NCBI GenBank assembly: GCA_037975125.1
Contig: CM075860.1
Location: 20,028,822-20,092,821, forward strand
DNA length: 64,000 bases
Reading direction: 5' to 3'
DNA from: Latrodectus hesperus
Lineage: Eukaryota > Arthropoda > Arachnida > Araneae > Theridiidae
Below, piece by piece: positions 40,448-51,439 of this stretch. Both the position numbers and the translations under genes were made by a program. A model generated the notes under the pieces. That model was not told where the DNA came from and did no database searches. It saw only the letters and a list, made by a program, of their open reading frames with translations. Each line of letters begins with the position of its first letter. Within the stretch, counting starts at the first letter, position 1.

Positions 40448-42528
40448 CCACCACCGAGTCCAACAAGGGGATGCAGACCAGCTGCACCAGTGCTAGCCAG
40501 GTCCTATACGCTCACAGTACATCCCTGAAGTGGCCTCCACCCTTAACGAGTCACCCAGTAGATGTACCGATCGCTTGATCCATAAAGCCGATTGATGTGC
40601 TGAGGACCACAACACACCTCCCGTTTACCTGAAGCAGAGGCCAAAGTAATGTGTTGGTCTCTGGAGGCCTCAATTACCAGGATCCTCCTTTCCAGGGACA
40701 CGGGTCTCCACGCACGGCAAACACGTGGGTGATTTAGTCCCCAAGAGGAGCTAATAGCAACAGAGCGGCGGAAGCTACTCAAGGGGAGCCCTCAACCTCT
40801 TGCGAGGCAACCACACTGAGGGAGAAGAGGAAGAGAAAGCAGAAGAGTAGAGGAGAGAAGAAAAGAAAGAAGAGGACAGATCACTGGGGTACCTCGGGAT
40901 TGTGACACCCGTGTTTACCTAAAGAAGGTAAACCCCCTGAGGGGGACAAATTGAAGTAAATAAACAAAGTAATAACTATACAGCTCTAATAATTTTAGAC
41001 ATCAAAAAAGCCTTCGATACTCTCTGGTGGCCAATTCTAAAAGAAAACTTAAACTCTCTAAACCTCCCCTATAACATCTTAGCAATTCTTTTTAATTTTC
41101 TAGAAAACCGCTTTATATCAACAATTTATGAAAACATCGAAATAATAAAACCACATGAAAGAGGATGCCCTCAAGGATAGGTAAGTGGTCCAATACTCTG
41201 GAACACTTTCTACAATCCAATAGCTAACTACAATTATCCTTTACATTCTAAATTAATAACATTCGCGGACGATAGTCTTTTTATAATCTCAGGTCCAACT
41301 AAAGAATCTCTTAAATTCAACTGCAACGAAACACTACAAACCTTCCATGAACTCTGTTCAAAACACTTCTTAAAAATTAACCTCTCCAAATCAAATGTTT
41401 TAATTTTAGGTAAAAAAGATAAAACCTTAAAATTTAACCCCAAAATAACAATAAATAACAAAAGCATAAAACACACAAAACAACTATTATACCTAGGCAT
41501 ACAAATAGATCAAAAATTATCATTTCTTCCTCACATCCGTTCGTTAAAACCGAAACTAATTAAAATTTCTCAAACACTAAAAGGAATGTCAAACCAACAC
41601 TGGGGCCTAAAAGGAAAAATAATAAAAATTATTTATAACACAATTATAGTAAAAACGGTTCTCTACGCATCATCTTTCTGCTTTGGAACCACTAACCACA
41701 AGAAAAGTAAAGCAACTTCAAATCATTGAAACATTTTTCACACTATTAATTACTAAAAGCTTCAGAACTACTTCTACCCAGGGTCTGGAGATTCTAGCTG
41801 GAACACCGCCACTACATCTTCAAGCGCAGCAAGAACATCACAAATCTAAACTCTTTCAACATAATCATAATATCCAAATTGGTAATCATCATCTAACATC
41901 AGAAGCAATAGATAAGAAACCTAATAAAGATCACCAACATCCAGCAAACTGGCTAAAGAATCAAAAAATCTACATCCCAACCAATAATTCATTAAATCCT
42001 AAACCTCTTCATACTACATGGAATTATTATACGGATGGCTCGAAAATTGAAAATAATATAGGAGCGGCCATGGTATGTTTTAAAGGCAACCAAATTCAAG
42101 ATTCTCAGCTTTTCAAACTCCACCAATTCAACTTAATATTTCAAGCTGAAGCACACGCAATTTTAGCCTCAATTCATCACATCAAAGCAAATTCCAATTC
42201 ACCTGCAACTATCTGGACGGACAGCCTTTCAGTTTTATCTGCATTGCAAAATCCTAACCCCAACTCATCAATAATTCTAGAAATTCAACAACAAATTGCA
42301 CAAAATTCAACCCACCTTATCCAACTTCACTGGCTGAGAGCTCACAAAGGCAATTTTGGAAATGAAACAGCAGATGCGAAAGCCAAAGAAGCAACAAACC
42401 TCCCTAAAGAAAACACTCTTCAAATTCCGTGGTCACGCGCAACAATTAAATATCTTCTAAAACAGCATACAATTCAAAATTGGCAAACAGAGAGTAAGAT
42501 AAAAAGAAATGCCAATTATGGAAAATGA

Positions 42529-43303
42529 AAATTTGCATGATAAACGAAGTTAATATTTCCCATCTCTACGGTTAAATATCAAATTTAAATTTGTAACATT
42601 CATTTCGTTGACGCACAAAAATTTTTTGGTATACTTATCAAAGATTGTTTTTTTATATTCATAAACAAGTGATCTTGAGACTTGCAATTTATAAAGGATT
42701 TCGTGTTTCATTTACAGCCATTATTTTTTACTGTTACATTCAAAAATGATGTTCTTAACTTTTATTGTACTAGATTCATATAAACATTTAAAGAAGCACG
42801 CTAACAATTATAATCATTATCGTTTCATTTATCAATCCTATTCTATTCATAATTACAATAAAACTGTAAAAATCAGAATATTGTCTATCATAACATAAAA
42901 CGACTAGAGCTGTAAGCATGGCGAAAACCCTCGGAATGCGGTGCATAACAAATTTGTAGAAATCTGTTTTGTTCTATGGGATACTTCAATCGGCGGACAA
43001 CCATATTTTTGTGTCCCGATACAGGAGATAGAGGAGCGAAAAACTTATCTTTCTCTCTCTCTCTCTCAATGTTCCACTCTTGAATAATTCATGGAAAATA
43101 GATTTAAAAAATGAAAATTTCGCGTGACACACATTAATGTTTTCATGGAGGAGAGGGATGATAGTAGTAAACGCCATTGTCATGTAAAATGCAATGCGCG
43201 ACATTTTGAATAAGAGGATCGTGTGGAAAGGATGGAAAGGACGTCATTTCATAGGTATCTATCAACTGTGATATTTCAAAAGTACTGTGGCAGAATGCAT
43301 CCG
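42529..43303. other. AT-rich sequence without a gene
   Basis: No convincing ORF. A short CT repeat lies near 43053-43068. It sits between the faded end of F and the left target copy of H. Confidence 0.5.
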
Positions 43304-43565
43304 ACATTGTTTTTAGTTGGTTGGTTGGTTGGGTTTAATGGCGCAAGGTCCAAAAATGGACATGATGCGCCAAGAATAAAGTTTTGGAAAAATATTTTTA
43401 TTTTATTTAATATTTTTTCTTTCTTATTTTTTTCTTATATATATTTAAACCCAAGCAACATTAAAATATTAAAACACAAAAATCAGTGTATAAGTTATCT
43501 TAAAATGTATATATTAAATATAATATATCAAATATATATAAAATCTTTAAATGTATAAATACAAA

Positions 43566-46558
43566 TCATATAAAGTTTAAAAAACCAACTGCTCTCAAAT
43601 AAGCAAATAGGTTTTTGTGGGGTGGCTCCCCCAGCAAATCAAATAGAGTTAAAAGGATTGTTTTGAAAAATTTAAAACGGTAGACGTTAAAAGTAGAACA
43701 TGAAATTAAAATATGATAAACAGTAAATGGTTCATTACACGTCTCACACCATGGATTTAAATCACTTAAATACAAATGTTTGTGTGTGAAACGTGTGTGT
43801 CCGATACGAAGGCGATTTAATCTTACATCAGCACTTCGTATCGGTAAAACTGATAATGAGGTGAGGGATGGAAAAATGGTATGTAATTTGTTGACGACCT
43901 GCAATTTCCATGATTCCTGCCAAAGACCATATATAAAACTTTTTATAGCCTTTCTCACATCTGAGAGAGGAACCGATGGTAATATTGGATCTGATGCAGC
44001 CTTTGCAGCTGCATCTGCTCTCTCATTTTCTTCAAGACCCATGTGGCTTGGTATCCAACAAAATACAATATCTTTTCCCTTGTCAGCAAGGGAATCCAAT
44101 GCTTTAAAAATTCTCGACACAACAGGATGACAGTTAACACTATTGTTTCTCAATGCTTCCAATACACTCATGCTGTCAGTATATATACAAAATTGACGAT
44201 GATCAACTGTATTCACATGCTGAAGCGCATAAAAGATAGCTGCGGCTTCAGCAGTAAAGATGTATTATTTATAACAATTCCACAGCCCACGTGTCCTGCT
44301 GATTTTGAAACATCCGTGAATACAGGTGTGTATGATTGATACTGACAGCGATGGAAGGAGAATAGCGTTTGAAAATCAATAGGTGTTGTGTCTGATTTTA
44401 AAAACTGAGCAAAAGATTTATTAAAATCAATGGTTGGATCATACCAAGGCGGATGAGCAAAATTATCAATAGTCTCTATCCGAACATCACATAGGTCTGT
44501 GAGCAACAGATATGATTTGGCTCTAATGAGAAAAGGTGGGATGCTCATTCGTCGAGCATCAAACAGTCTTTTAAGAGAGGCATTAGGAACCATGGAACGT
44601 AATGGGTGATGTGGGGTCGACATAATTTTTGCGTAATAACTGAGAGTTTGCTGCATTCGTCTCAGGTCTAACGGTAGTTGATAAAATACAACGTATAGAC
44701 TCTGGACGGGTGATGTGCAGAATGCCCCAGAACATATCCTCAAAGCAGAGTGATGAACTGTGTCCAGTCTTCGTAAAATAGAAGATCTAATCGATCCATA
44801 AACAACACACCCGTAGTCAATGCGGGATAGAATCAATGACTGATAAATTCGAAGTAGTGATGTGCGATCTGCACCCCAAGATGTATTTGACAACACCTTG
44901 AGGATATTAAGCGATCGCTCACACTTCTTCCGCAAATACAAAACATGCGGAAGAAAGGATAATTTTCTGTCAAAAATTATTCCCAAAAATTTTATTTGAT
45001 TGAATACTTGTATTGGGATGTTGTTGATATTAATAACTGGATCATTGTGAAGGCTAGTCTTTCTACAGAAGTGGACACATCTACTCTTGCTAGGAGATAA
45101 AGTATGGCCATTCTCGGCACACCATGCAGCAAGTTTGTTAACTGCAGTTTGTAGTTATCTCTCAATTAATCGCATACTAGACCTCTCGCATGATATTTGC
45201 AGGTCGTCAACATATAGTGTACCACTTATTGAAGGTGGTAAATGATGTAGGATGTTACTGATGAATAAATTAAAAATGGTGACACTTAAAATAGAGCCTT
45301 GGGGGACACCCTCGGCTTGAATAAAAGTATTGGAAAGTACAGTTCCAATACGAACTTAAAAAACACGGGAGCTCAAAAAGTTTTGAAGGAATATCGGAAG
45401 ATTACCCCGAAAGACAACATCATATAGTGAACGGAGAATTCCATAACGCCATGTACGGTCATATGCCTTCTTGATGTCAAAGAAAATGGAGACCAGATGG
45501 TTCCTCCGCACAAAAGCATTGCGGATTTGGGTCTCCAAATATGTAATATTATCAAGAGTGGATCTCCCTTTACGGAAGCCACTCTGATTAATATGTATAC
45601 ATTTATTGTTTTCTAAGACATATACGAGACGGGCGTTGACCATACGTTCGAGAGTCTTACATAAGCAACTCGTCAGAGCAATTGGTCGATAATTTGAAGG
45701 ATCTGAAGGATCCTTACCAGCCTTTAGGACAGGAATCACTATTGGTTCTTGCCTTAAAGAGTAACTTTTGGGTATTGCTACATCAGCTGCATTTATAATT
45801 GTTTTAGTGACTTTAATAACAGCTTCATCAATACTCTCGATCAAAACCATTTCATTATCAATAACTGCCAAGTGTGTAAATGACGTCCAATCTGCCCGAC
45901 TGTACACATAAGTAGGTAGACGTTGTACTACACTACTACCTCCAGTCTGGGAGATGACGAGAGGAAAATGATCGCTATTGTGCAGATCATTTCCTACAGT
46001 TAAATTTAACAATGGCAGCAATGATGGTGAACAAATAGCAAGATCGAGGGAATGAAACGTTCTTGTGGGTACATGGAAATATGTCTTCTCGTCGGTATTA
46101 AGCAGACAGAGACTGTTATCTGAAATAAACCGCTCTATCTGCCGACCGCGAGAATTAGTATCATCATTTCCCCACAAAGAACTATGGCTGTTAAAGTCAC
46201 CTAACAACAGAAATGGTGTTGGCAGCTGATATATTAATGCATCGAGTTCCTCTTGGCGGATGACATCATGTGGTGGTAAATATAAACTACAGACTGTTAA
46301 TAAGCATGCAGTATGAATTCTTACAGCAACAGCCTGTAGAGTAGTATTCAATGGATGGGCAGTGCTGAGAAAGGTATTAGATGTTAATATACAAACACCT
46401 CCAGACACTGCACCATCGTCACCACAGTCATTTCTAAAGCTTTTAAACCCATGCATGGAGAAGTTATTGCTGGACTTCAGGAATGTTTCCTGAAGTGCAA
46501 CACATGCGGGGTTGTAGGCTGAAATTATAGATTTGATGTCATCATGATGTGAACGCAA
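43566..46558 (-). pseudogene. ORF2 of copy H, internally deleted
   Basis: The endonuclease (46558 down to about 45760) is joined directly to the RT (EPIVIPVLKAGKDPSDPSNYR...) because about 650 bases of linker are missing; the join stays in frame as a 400-codon ORF (45356-46558). RT then breaks near 45356, and a TAA interrupts the frame near 45155. The RT-RNase H connection is open at 44213-44986, a deletion of some 50 bases near 44258 removes part of RNase H, and the end is open at 43566-44216. Dead. Confidence 0.88.
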
Positions 46559-47069
46559 ACCATGGCAGTTCCAACTAATAAAGGAAGTTATTATTTAAAT
46601 AGAAAAGCTCCTCCCCCGGAGCTAGATGGCGGGTCCTCAATCGATTCCTCGAACGAAAAATTTTCGTCCGAAGGGTGAAGAGACACTGCATTAGCCTCCA
46701 GGGATAAAATGGCTTTACGGGTGGATAAGTTGGTCTTACGAGAGCCCTCCTTTCCAGATTTTAGCTTAAATGTTTTAAGGGCTCTTGATCTTGCCGAAGG
46801 AGCTTTCCGACTTGAAGGTGGTGTCGACTTTGGCGCTTGAGTTGTTGTTTGGGGTAATCTCATAATAGGAAGTGACAGAGAATCTGTTTGAGTACTAGCA
46901 CATTTGGTGACTTTTTTTGCAGCTGCTGCATAACTCATACCAGGCTGTGGCGTTCTTGAGGTAACTTGTTTTCTGGCCTCAGGGTAAGAACATTTGTTTT
47001 TCACTTTATAGGTAGTAATTTCTTTTTCAAGTACCCATATAGGGCAACTTCGAGAGTAGGAGGGATGGT

Positions 47070-50000
47070 TGGTTGGTTGGTTGGTTGAGTTTTATGGCGC
47101 AAGGTCCAAATAAGGACAAGCTGCGCCAGAATTTTATTTTTTATTTTTTCTATTTTTTTTTAACCAATCAACTTTTAAAATTCCGATAAAAATATAAGTA
47201 GTATTTATAAGATTAACAAAAATATTAAATAGACAAACACCCAACATATAAAAGAATAAATTATATCTAAAACATCTAAAATAAAAGGCTAAACTAAATC
47301 TGTAAAATGTCAAAAGTATTTATTTTAAAATCTTTGATTTAAAATTATATATAATTTATAAAATCAATGCTTCTTAAAAATACAAAAATATTTTGATGCG
47401 AAGGTTCGCCCAGCAAATCCCGCATCGTTAAAATATCAGTCTTAAAAAATTTAAAACGATGTTGGTTAAAATCAGAACATAAAATTAAAATATGAAACAC
47501 AGTGTATGGTTCATCACACGTTTCACACCAAGGTTTTAATTCATTTAGGAATAAATGCTTATGAGTGAAACGTGTGTGTCCAATACAAAGGCGGGTTAAT
47601 TTAACATCCGCACTTCGTAAAGGTAAAACTGGAAATGAAATGAGAGATGAAGTTATGGTATACAATTTGTTGGTGACTTGCATTCTCCATGATTCCTGCC
47701 AAAGTTTACGCACAAAACTTTTCACACCTTTTCTCGCATCACAAAGTGGAACGGAAGGCTGAAGTGGAGTAGATGCAGACTTTGCAGCTGCATCAGCCCT
47801 CTCGTTACCATCAAGACCTACATGTCCTGGGATCCAGCAAATGATAATATCAAATCCTTTGCACTTCAGAGAGTCTAATGTGCGAAAAATCTCCGACACA
47901 ACAGGGTGATAGTTGACATTGATATTCTCCACAACTTCTAATACACTCATGCTGTCAGTGTAAATACAAAACTTATGTGATTCTTTACTACTCACATACT
48001 GAAGCGCACTTAGTATAGCAGTTGCTTCAGCAGTGAAGATGGAGCAGGACATATTAAGGCTGTAACTAAGAGTAATATTTTCAATATAAACTCCACAGCC
48101 AACATGTCCGGCAGATTTTGAACCATCTGTAAATATAGGTTTATAAGAATCAAACTGACAGCGATGATAAGAATAGAGCTGATGGAAAACAATAGAAGAT
48201 GTGTCGGATTTTTTGAATTCTGCAAAGGGATTGATTATTCTACATTGTGGCTCATACCAGGGTGGATGTGAAGTTCGATTTGTAGCAGTTATTCGAACGT
48301 CATGCAGGTCAGACAATATGAGATGAGTTTTTATTCTAATGAGAAAAGGTGGAATGCTCCTTGGACGAGCATTATAGAGTCTTTTAAGGGCAGATGTAGG
48401 AATCATGGCACGTGATGGATGATGAGGGTCAGACATGATCTTAGCATAATAATTGAGAGACTGCTGCATTCGTCTCAGGTCTAAGGGCAGTTGTTGGCAA
48501 ATTGCATATAGACTCTGGACGGGTGATGTGCGGAATGCGCCCAAACATATTCTCAGAGCAGAATGATGGACAGTGTCCAATCTGTGTAAAAAAGAAGACC
48601 TAGCGGATCCATAAACAACACAACCGTAGTCTATGCGGGATAAAATTAGTGATTGGTAAACTCGGAGGAGTGACGTGCGATCAGCACCCCAAGATGTATT
48701 TGAAAGCACCTTGAGGATATTGAGCGATCGCTCGCACTTCTTCCGCACATATAATATATGCGGAAGAAAGGTTAATTTACGATCAAATATCACTCCGAGG
48801 AATTTTACCTCACTGACCACTGGTATAGGTGTGTTGTTTATACAAATGACGGGATCATTGTGGAGGCTAGTCTTCCTGCAAAAATGGACACAATTGCTCT
48901 TGCTAGGAGATAGTATATGGCCATTCTCAGCACACCATGCAGCAGTTTTATTAACAGATGTTTGTAATTGTCTCTCAATTAAATTCATGTTAGACCCTTC
49001 ACAAGATATCTGCAAGTCATCAACATACAATGTACCATAAACAGAAGGTGATAATTTATGGAGTATGCTGCTAATATGAAGGATAAAAAGGGTGACACTC
49101 AATATAGAACCTTGAGGTACACCTTCAACTTGATTAAAATGATCAGAATAAAATGATCCCATCCGAACTTTAAAACCACGGGAGCGTAAAAAGTTTTGTA
49201 TAAATATCGGCAAATTACCCCTAAAGCCAAAATCATACATCCTACGGAGAATTCCATAACGCCACATACGGTCATAAGACTTCTCTATGTCGAAGAAAAT
49301 GTAAACGAGATGATTCCTCCGCACAAATGCATTGCGGATCTGCGTTTCCAGGTATGTAATATTATCAAGAGTGGATCTTCCTTTACGGAAGCAACTCTGA
49401 TTGACATGTATATATTTATTTATTTCTAAGACATAGATGAGGCGGGCATTGACCATACGTTCGAGAGTCTTACACAAGCAACTCGTCAGAGCTATTGGTC
49501 GATAACTTGAAGGAACAGAAGGATCCTTACCAGCCTTAAGGATTGGAATCACTATTGCTTCGCTCCAAAGTGATGGAAATTTATTTTCAGTCCAGATCCT
49601 ATTGAATAGATAAAGTAAGTTCAACAAGGAATCTGGACTTAAATGACGAAGCATTTGATAGCTGATTCCATCTGGTCCTGGGCTAGTATCATGGGCCTGC
49701 TGTAATGCTCTCTTCAATTCCAACATCCGAAATTCGCAGTTGTAAGGCAAAGCTTGCCCATGGTTGAAACGAATTGGTGTTCGCTCAGCACGACTCTTTG
49801 TCCTTAAGAACGAAGGACTATAAGAGTCGTTGCTTGAGACGCTAGCAAAGGTTTCACCTAGGACATTAGCGATGTGCTTAGGAGAAGAGTATATGGCAGC
49901 TCCGGATTTCAAAATAGGAATTGAAAATTCTGTATAGATTCCATTGGATGTAGAAGAAGTAATTGAGGATACAAAGCGAGACCAGGATTCCTTCTGACTT

Positions 50001-50220
50001 CGACGACGAGCTCTGCGAGCTAGTGCTTTTGCTCTCTTAAAGGCGATAAGATTCTCCGTTGTGGGGTATCTTCTGAATAGCCCCCATAACTTCCTCTGTT
50101 TCTTATATGTGTTTTGACATTCATCATTCCACCAAGGTTTGCAACGCCTGTGTGGTATAGAGGAAGACTTAGGTATTGCTGCATCAGCTGCTTTAATAAT
50201 TGTTTCGGTGACTTTAGATA
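47070..50220 (-). mobile_element. 5'-truncated non-LTR copy I, nested in ORF1 of H
   Basis: A 15-bp target duplication AGTAGGAGGGATGGT lies at 47055-47069 and 50221-50235. The copy starts within the linker after the endonuclease (SKVTETIIKAADAAIPK) and runs to its tail. It belongs to the subfamily of the fragment at 27896-28432. Confidence 0.93.
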
Positions 50221-50410
50221 AGTAGGAGGGATGGTCACATTGACAGTTGACACATCTCTTCTTTGCTGTGCAGTCCGAGCTATCGTGGCCAACTGCCGCG
50301 CAACGTGCACAAGTCAGTTTGCCTCTGCAAGCACCTCTCGAGTGCCCAAAATGTTGGCACTGAAAACAACGCAAGGGATTTGGTATATACGGCCGGACGG
50401 GTAGATTCAT
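47345..50410 (-). CDS. Chimeric ORF: Gag zinc knuckles of H fused to RT-RNase H of I
   Basis: 1021 codons without a stop. Residues 1 to about 67 come from ORF1 of copy H (three CCHC-like knuckles beginning LRCFQCQHFGHSRGACRG, the last cut short at DHPSYL). The remainder comes from ORF2 of copy I: linker, RT with FFDIEKSYDRMW, GVPQGSILSVTLF and YVDD, RNase H (PIFTDGSKSAGHVG, FTAEATAI, YTDSMSVLE, IPGHVGLDGNERAD) and the terminal CETC knuckle. The endonuclease is absent and eleven linker codons are deleted at NGIYTEF. Insertion joined the two frames in register by chance. Whether it is translated is unknown; it has no promoter of its own except that of H. Confidence 0.7.
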   Translation of the reverse strand: MNLPVRPYIPNPLRCFQCQHFGHSRGACRGKLTCARCAAVGHDSSDCTAKKRCVNCQCDHPSYLSKVTETIIKAADAAIPKSSSIPHRRCKPWWNDECQNTYKKQRKLWGLFRRYPTTENLIAFKRAKALARRARRRSQKESWSRFVSSITSSTSNGIYTEFSIPILKSGAAIYSSPKHIANVLGETFASVSSNDSYSPSFLRTKSRAERTPIRFNHGQALPYNCEFRMLELKRALQQAHDTSPGPDGISYQMLRHLSPDSLLNLLYLFNRIWTENKFPSLWSEAIVIPILKAGKDPSVPSSYRPIALTSCLCKTLERMVNARLIYVLEINKYIHVNQSCFRKGRSTLDNITYLETQIRNAFVRRNHLVYIFFDIEKSYDRMWRYGILRRMYDFGFRGNLPIFIQNFLRSRGFKVRMGSFYSDHFNQVEGVPQGSILSVTLFILHISSILHKLSPSVYGTLYVDDLQISCEGSNMNLIERQLQTSVNKTAAWCAENGHILSPSKSNCVHFCRKTSLHNDPVICINNTPIPVVSEVKFLGVIFDRKLTFLPHILYVRKKCERSLNILKVLSNTSWGADRTSLLRVYQSLILSRIDYGCVVYGSARSSFLHRLDTVHHSALRICLGAFRTSPVQSLYAICQQLPLDLRRMQQSLNYYAKIMSDPHHPSRAMIPTSALKRLYNARPRSIPPFLIRIKTHLILSDLHDVRITATNRTSHPPWYEPQCRIINPFAEFKKSDTSSIVFHQLYSYHRCQFDSYKPIFTDGSKSAGHVGCGVYIENITLSYSLNMSCSIFTAEATAILSALQYVSSKESHKFCIYTDSMSVLEVVENINVNYHPVVSEIFRTLDSLKCKGFDIIICWIPGHVGLDGNERADAAAKSASTPLQPSVPLCDARKGVKSFVRKLWQESWRMQVTNKLYTITSSLISFPVLPLRSADVKLTRLCIGHTRFTHKHLFLNELKPWCETCDEPYTVFHILILCSDFNQHRFKFFKTDILTMRDLLGEPSHQNIFVFLRSIDFINYI

Positions 50411-51439
50411 ATAAGCAGCTTTGATATTGTCTGGAAGGTCTGGTGTCGCAAAAGTCAGAATGAGATGTTTTGTATTTCAGATCTTGTCATCTCTTCTGAC
50501 TGTAATGCGTTTAACAACAAAGACCTTCTGACTCTGCAGGTTTTCTAGAATCTCATCCGCCGGCGAGGTCAACAAATCTCTTGCGGAAATTACTCCCTGT
50601 GAAAAATTTAAATTGCCATGAGGCGAGACAGTTACCTCGATATTACCTAACGTTCTCATGTTACAGAGCATATTTGCCTGTGTTGAATTAGCAGCCTCTA
50701 TCAGCAAGTCACCTGAGCGTAGTTTTCTGATACCCTTCACTTCCCCAATTGTTCCAGATATTCCTTTTTGTATTAGAAAAGGGGACACATTTTCAAAAGA
50801 GCCCTCCTTTCTTTTTAAAATAAAAAACTTTGAATTTGTATTTTTTAACATTTGCTCCCGTGGGAGAGATGAAAAATTTTTATTTTCCATGTATAAAATT
50901 TAAAATTTCAGGACCTGGCCGAACCACCCACCACCGAGTCCAACAAGGGGATGCAGACCAGCTGCACCAGTGCTAGCCAGGTCCTATACGCTCACAGTAC
51001 ATCCCTGAAGTGGCCTCCACCCTTAACGAGTCACCCAGTAGATGTACCGATCGTTTGATCCATAAAGCCGATTGATGTGCTGAGGACCACAACACACCTC
51101 CCGTTTACCTGAAGCAGAGGCCAAAGCCATGTGTTGGTCTCTGGAGGCCTCAACTACCAGGATCCTCCTTTCCAGGGACACGGGTTTCCACGCACGGCAA
51201 ACACGTGGGTGATTTAGTCCTCAAGAGTAGCTAATAGCAACAGAGGGTCGAAAGCTACTCAAGGGGAGCCCTCAACCTTTTACGAGGCAATCACACTGAG
51301 GGAGAAGAGGAAGAAAAAGCAGAAGGGTAGAGGAGAGGGAAAAAAAAAAGAAAGAGGACAGATCACTAGGGTACCTCGGGATTGTGACACCCGTGTTTAC
51401 CTAAAGAAGGTAAACCCCCTGAGGGGACATTGTTTTTAG

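Larger units (their letters stand above)
35321..40945 (-). mobile_element. Full-length non-LTR copy G, nested in F
   Basis: About 5.6 kb with a 14-bp target duplication, ACAAATTGAAGTAA, at 35307-35320 and 40946-40959. The duplicated site encodes part of the RT of element F, so F resumes in register. G is therefore younger than F. Confidence 0.95.
31541..42528 (+). mobile_element. Second non-LTR element (F), split by copy G
   Basis: A plus-strand element with a tandem-repeat leader (31560-32275), a Gag-like ORF1, and ORF2 with endonuclease, RT and RNase H. It is A-rich on the coding strand, unlike the main family, and unrelated to it at base level. Copy G occupies 35321-40945 within the RT. 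Multiple frameshifts and stops make it inactive. The 3' end fades near 42528 without a recognisable tail. Confidence 0.8.
33558..42528 (+). pseudogene. ORF2 of element F: endonuclease, RT, RNase H, interrupted
   Basis: The endonuclease starts near 33620 in broken frames and is clear in 33959-34900 (LIGGDFNAQNCIWN, WPDLTLSNDRLL). RT follows to 35320 with TQFGFRSNLSTEHAL. Copy G then intervenes. RT resumes at 40960 with IILDIKKAFDTLWW and FADDSLF, with an in-frame TAG right after the GCPQG motif. RNase H is open at 41683-42528 (YYTDGSKIENNIGAAM, QAEAHAI, WTDSLSVL, HWLRAHKGNFGNETADA). The C-terminal zinc knuckle is lost. Non-functional. Confidence 0.85.
46591..50890 (-). pseudogene. ORF1 of copy H, split by copy I
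   Basis: The N-terminal 137 codons (50477-50890, MENKNFSSLPREQM) end at a TGA. The zinc-knuckle part follows (50236-50410, LRCFQCQHFGH). Copy I is inserted inside the third knuckle region. The C-terminal part continues at 46591-47054 (YPEARKQVTSRTPQ, acidic end). Two independent breaks. Confidence 0.88.
43317..51426 (-). mobile_element. Non-LTR copy H, carrying nested copy I
   Basis: A 13-bp target duplication ACATTGTTTTTAG lies at 43304-43316 and 51427-51439. The 5' UTR is intact. Without copy I and its duplicated target, H is about 4.9 kb, because ORF2 has an internal deletion. ORF1 differs more from A, D and G than these differ among themselves, so H is an older lineage. Confidence 0.92.

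Noticed and set aside
43040..43070. CT-rich run as a regulatory element
   Set aside because: A short (CT)n microsatellite with no adjacent gene.
2412..51000. Numerous antisense and out-of-frame ORFs within retroelement copies
   Set aside because: They overlap RT, RNase H or Gag frames with clear motifs and are mirrored in each copy.
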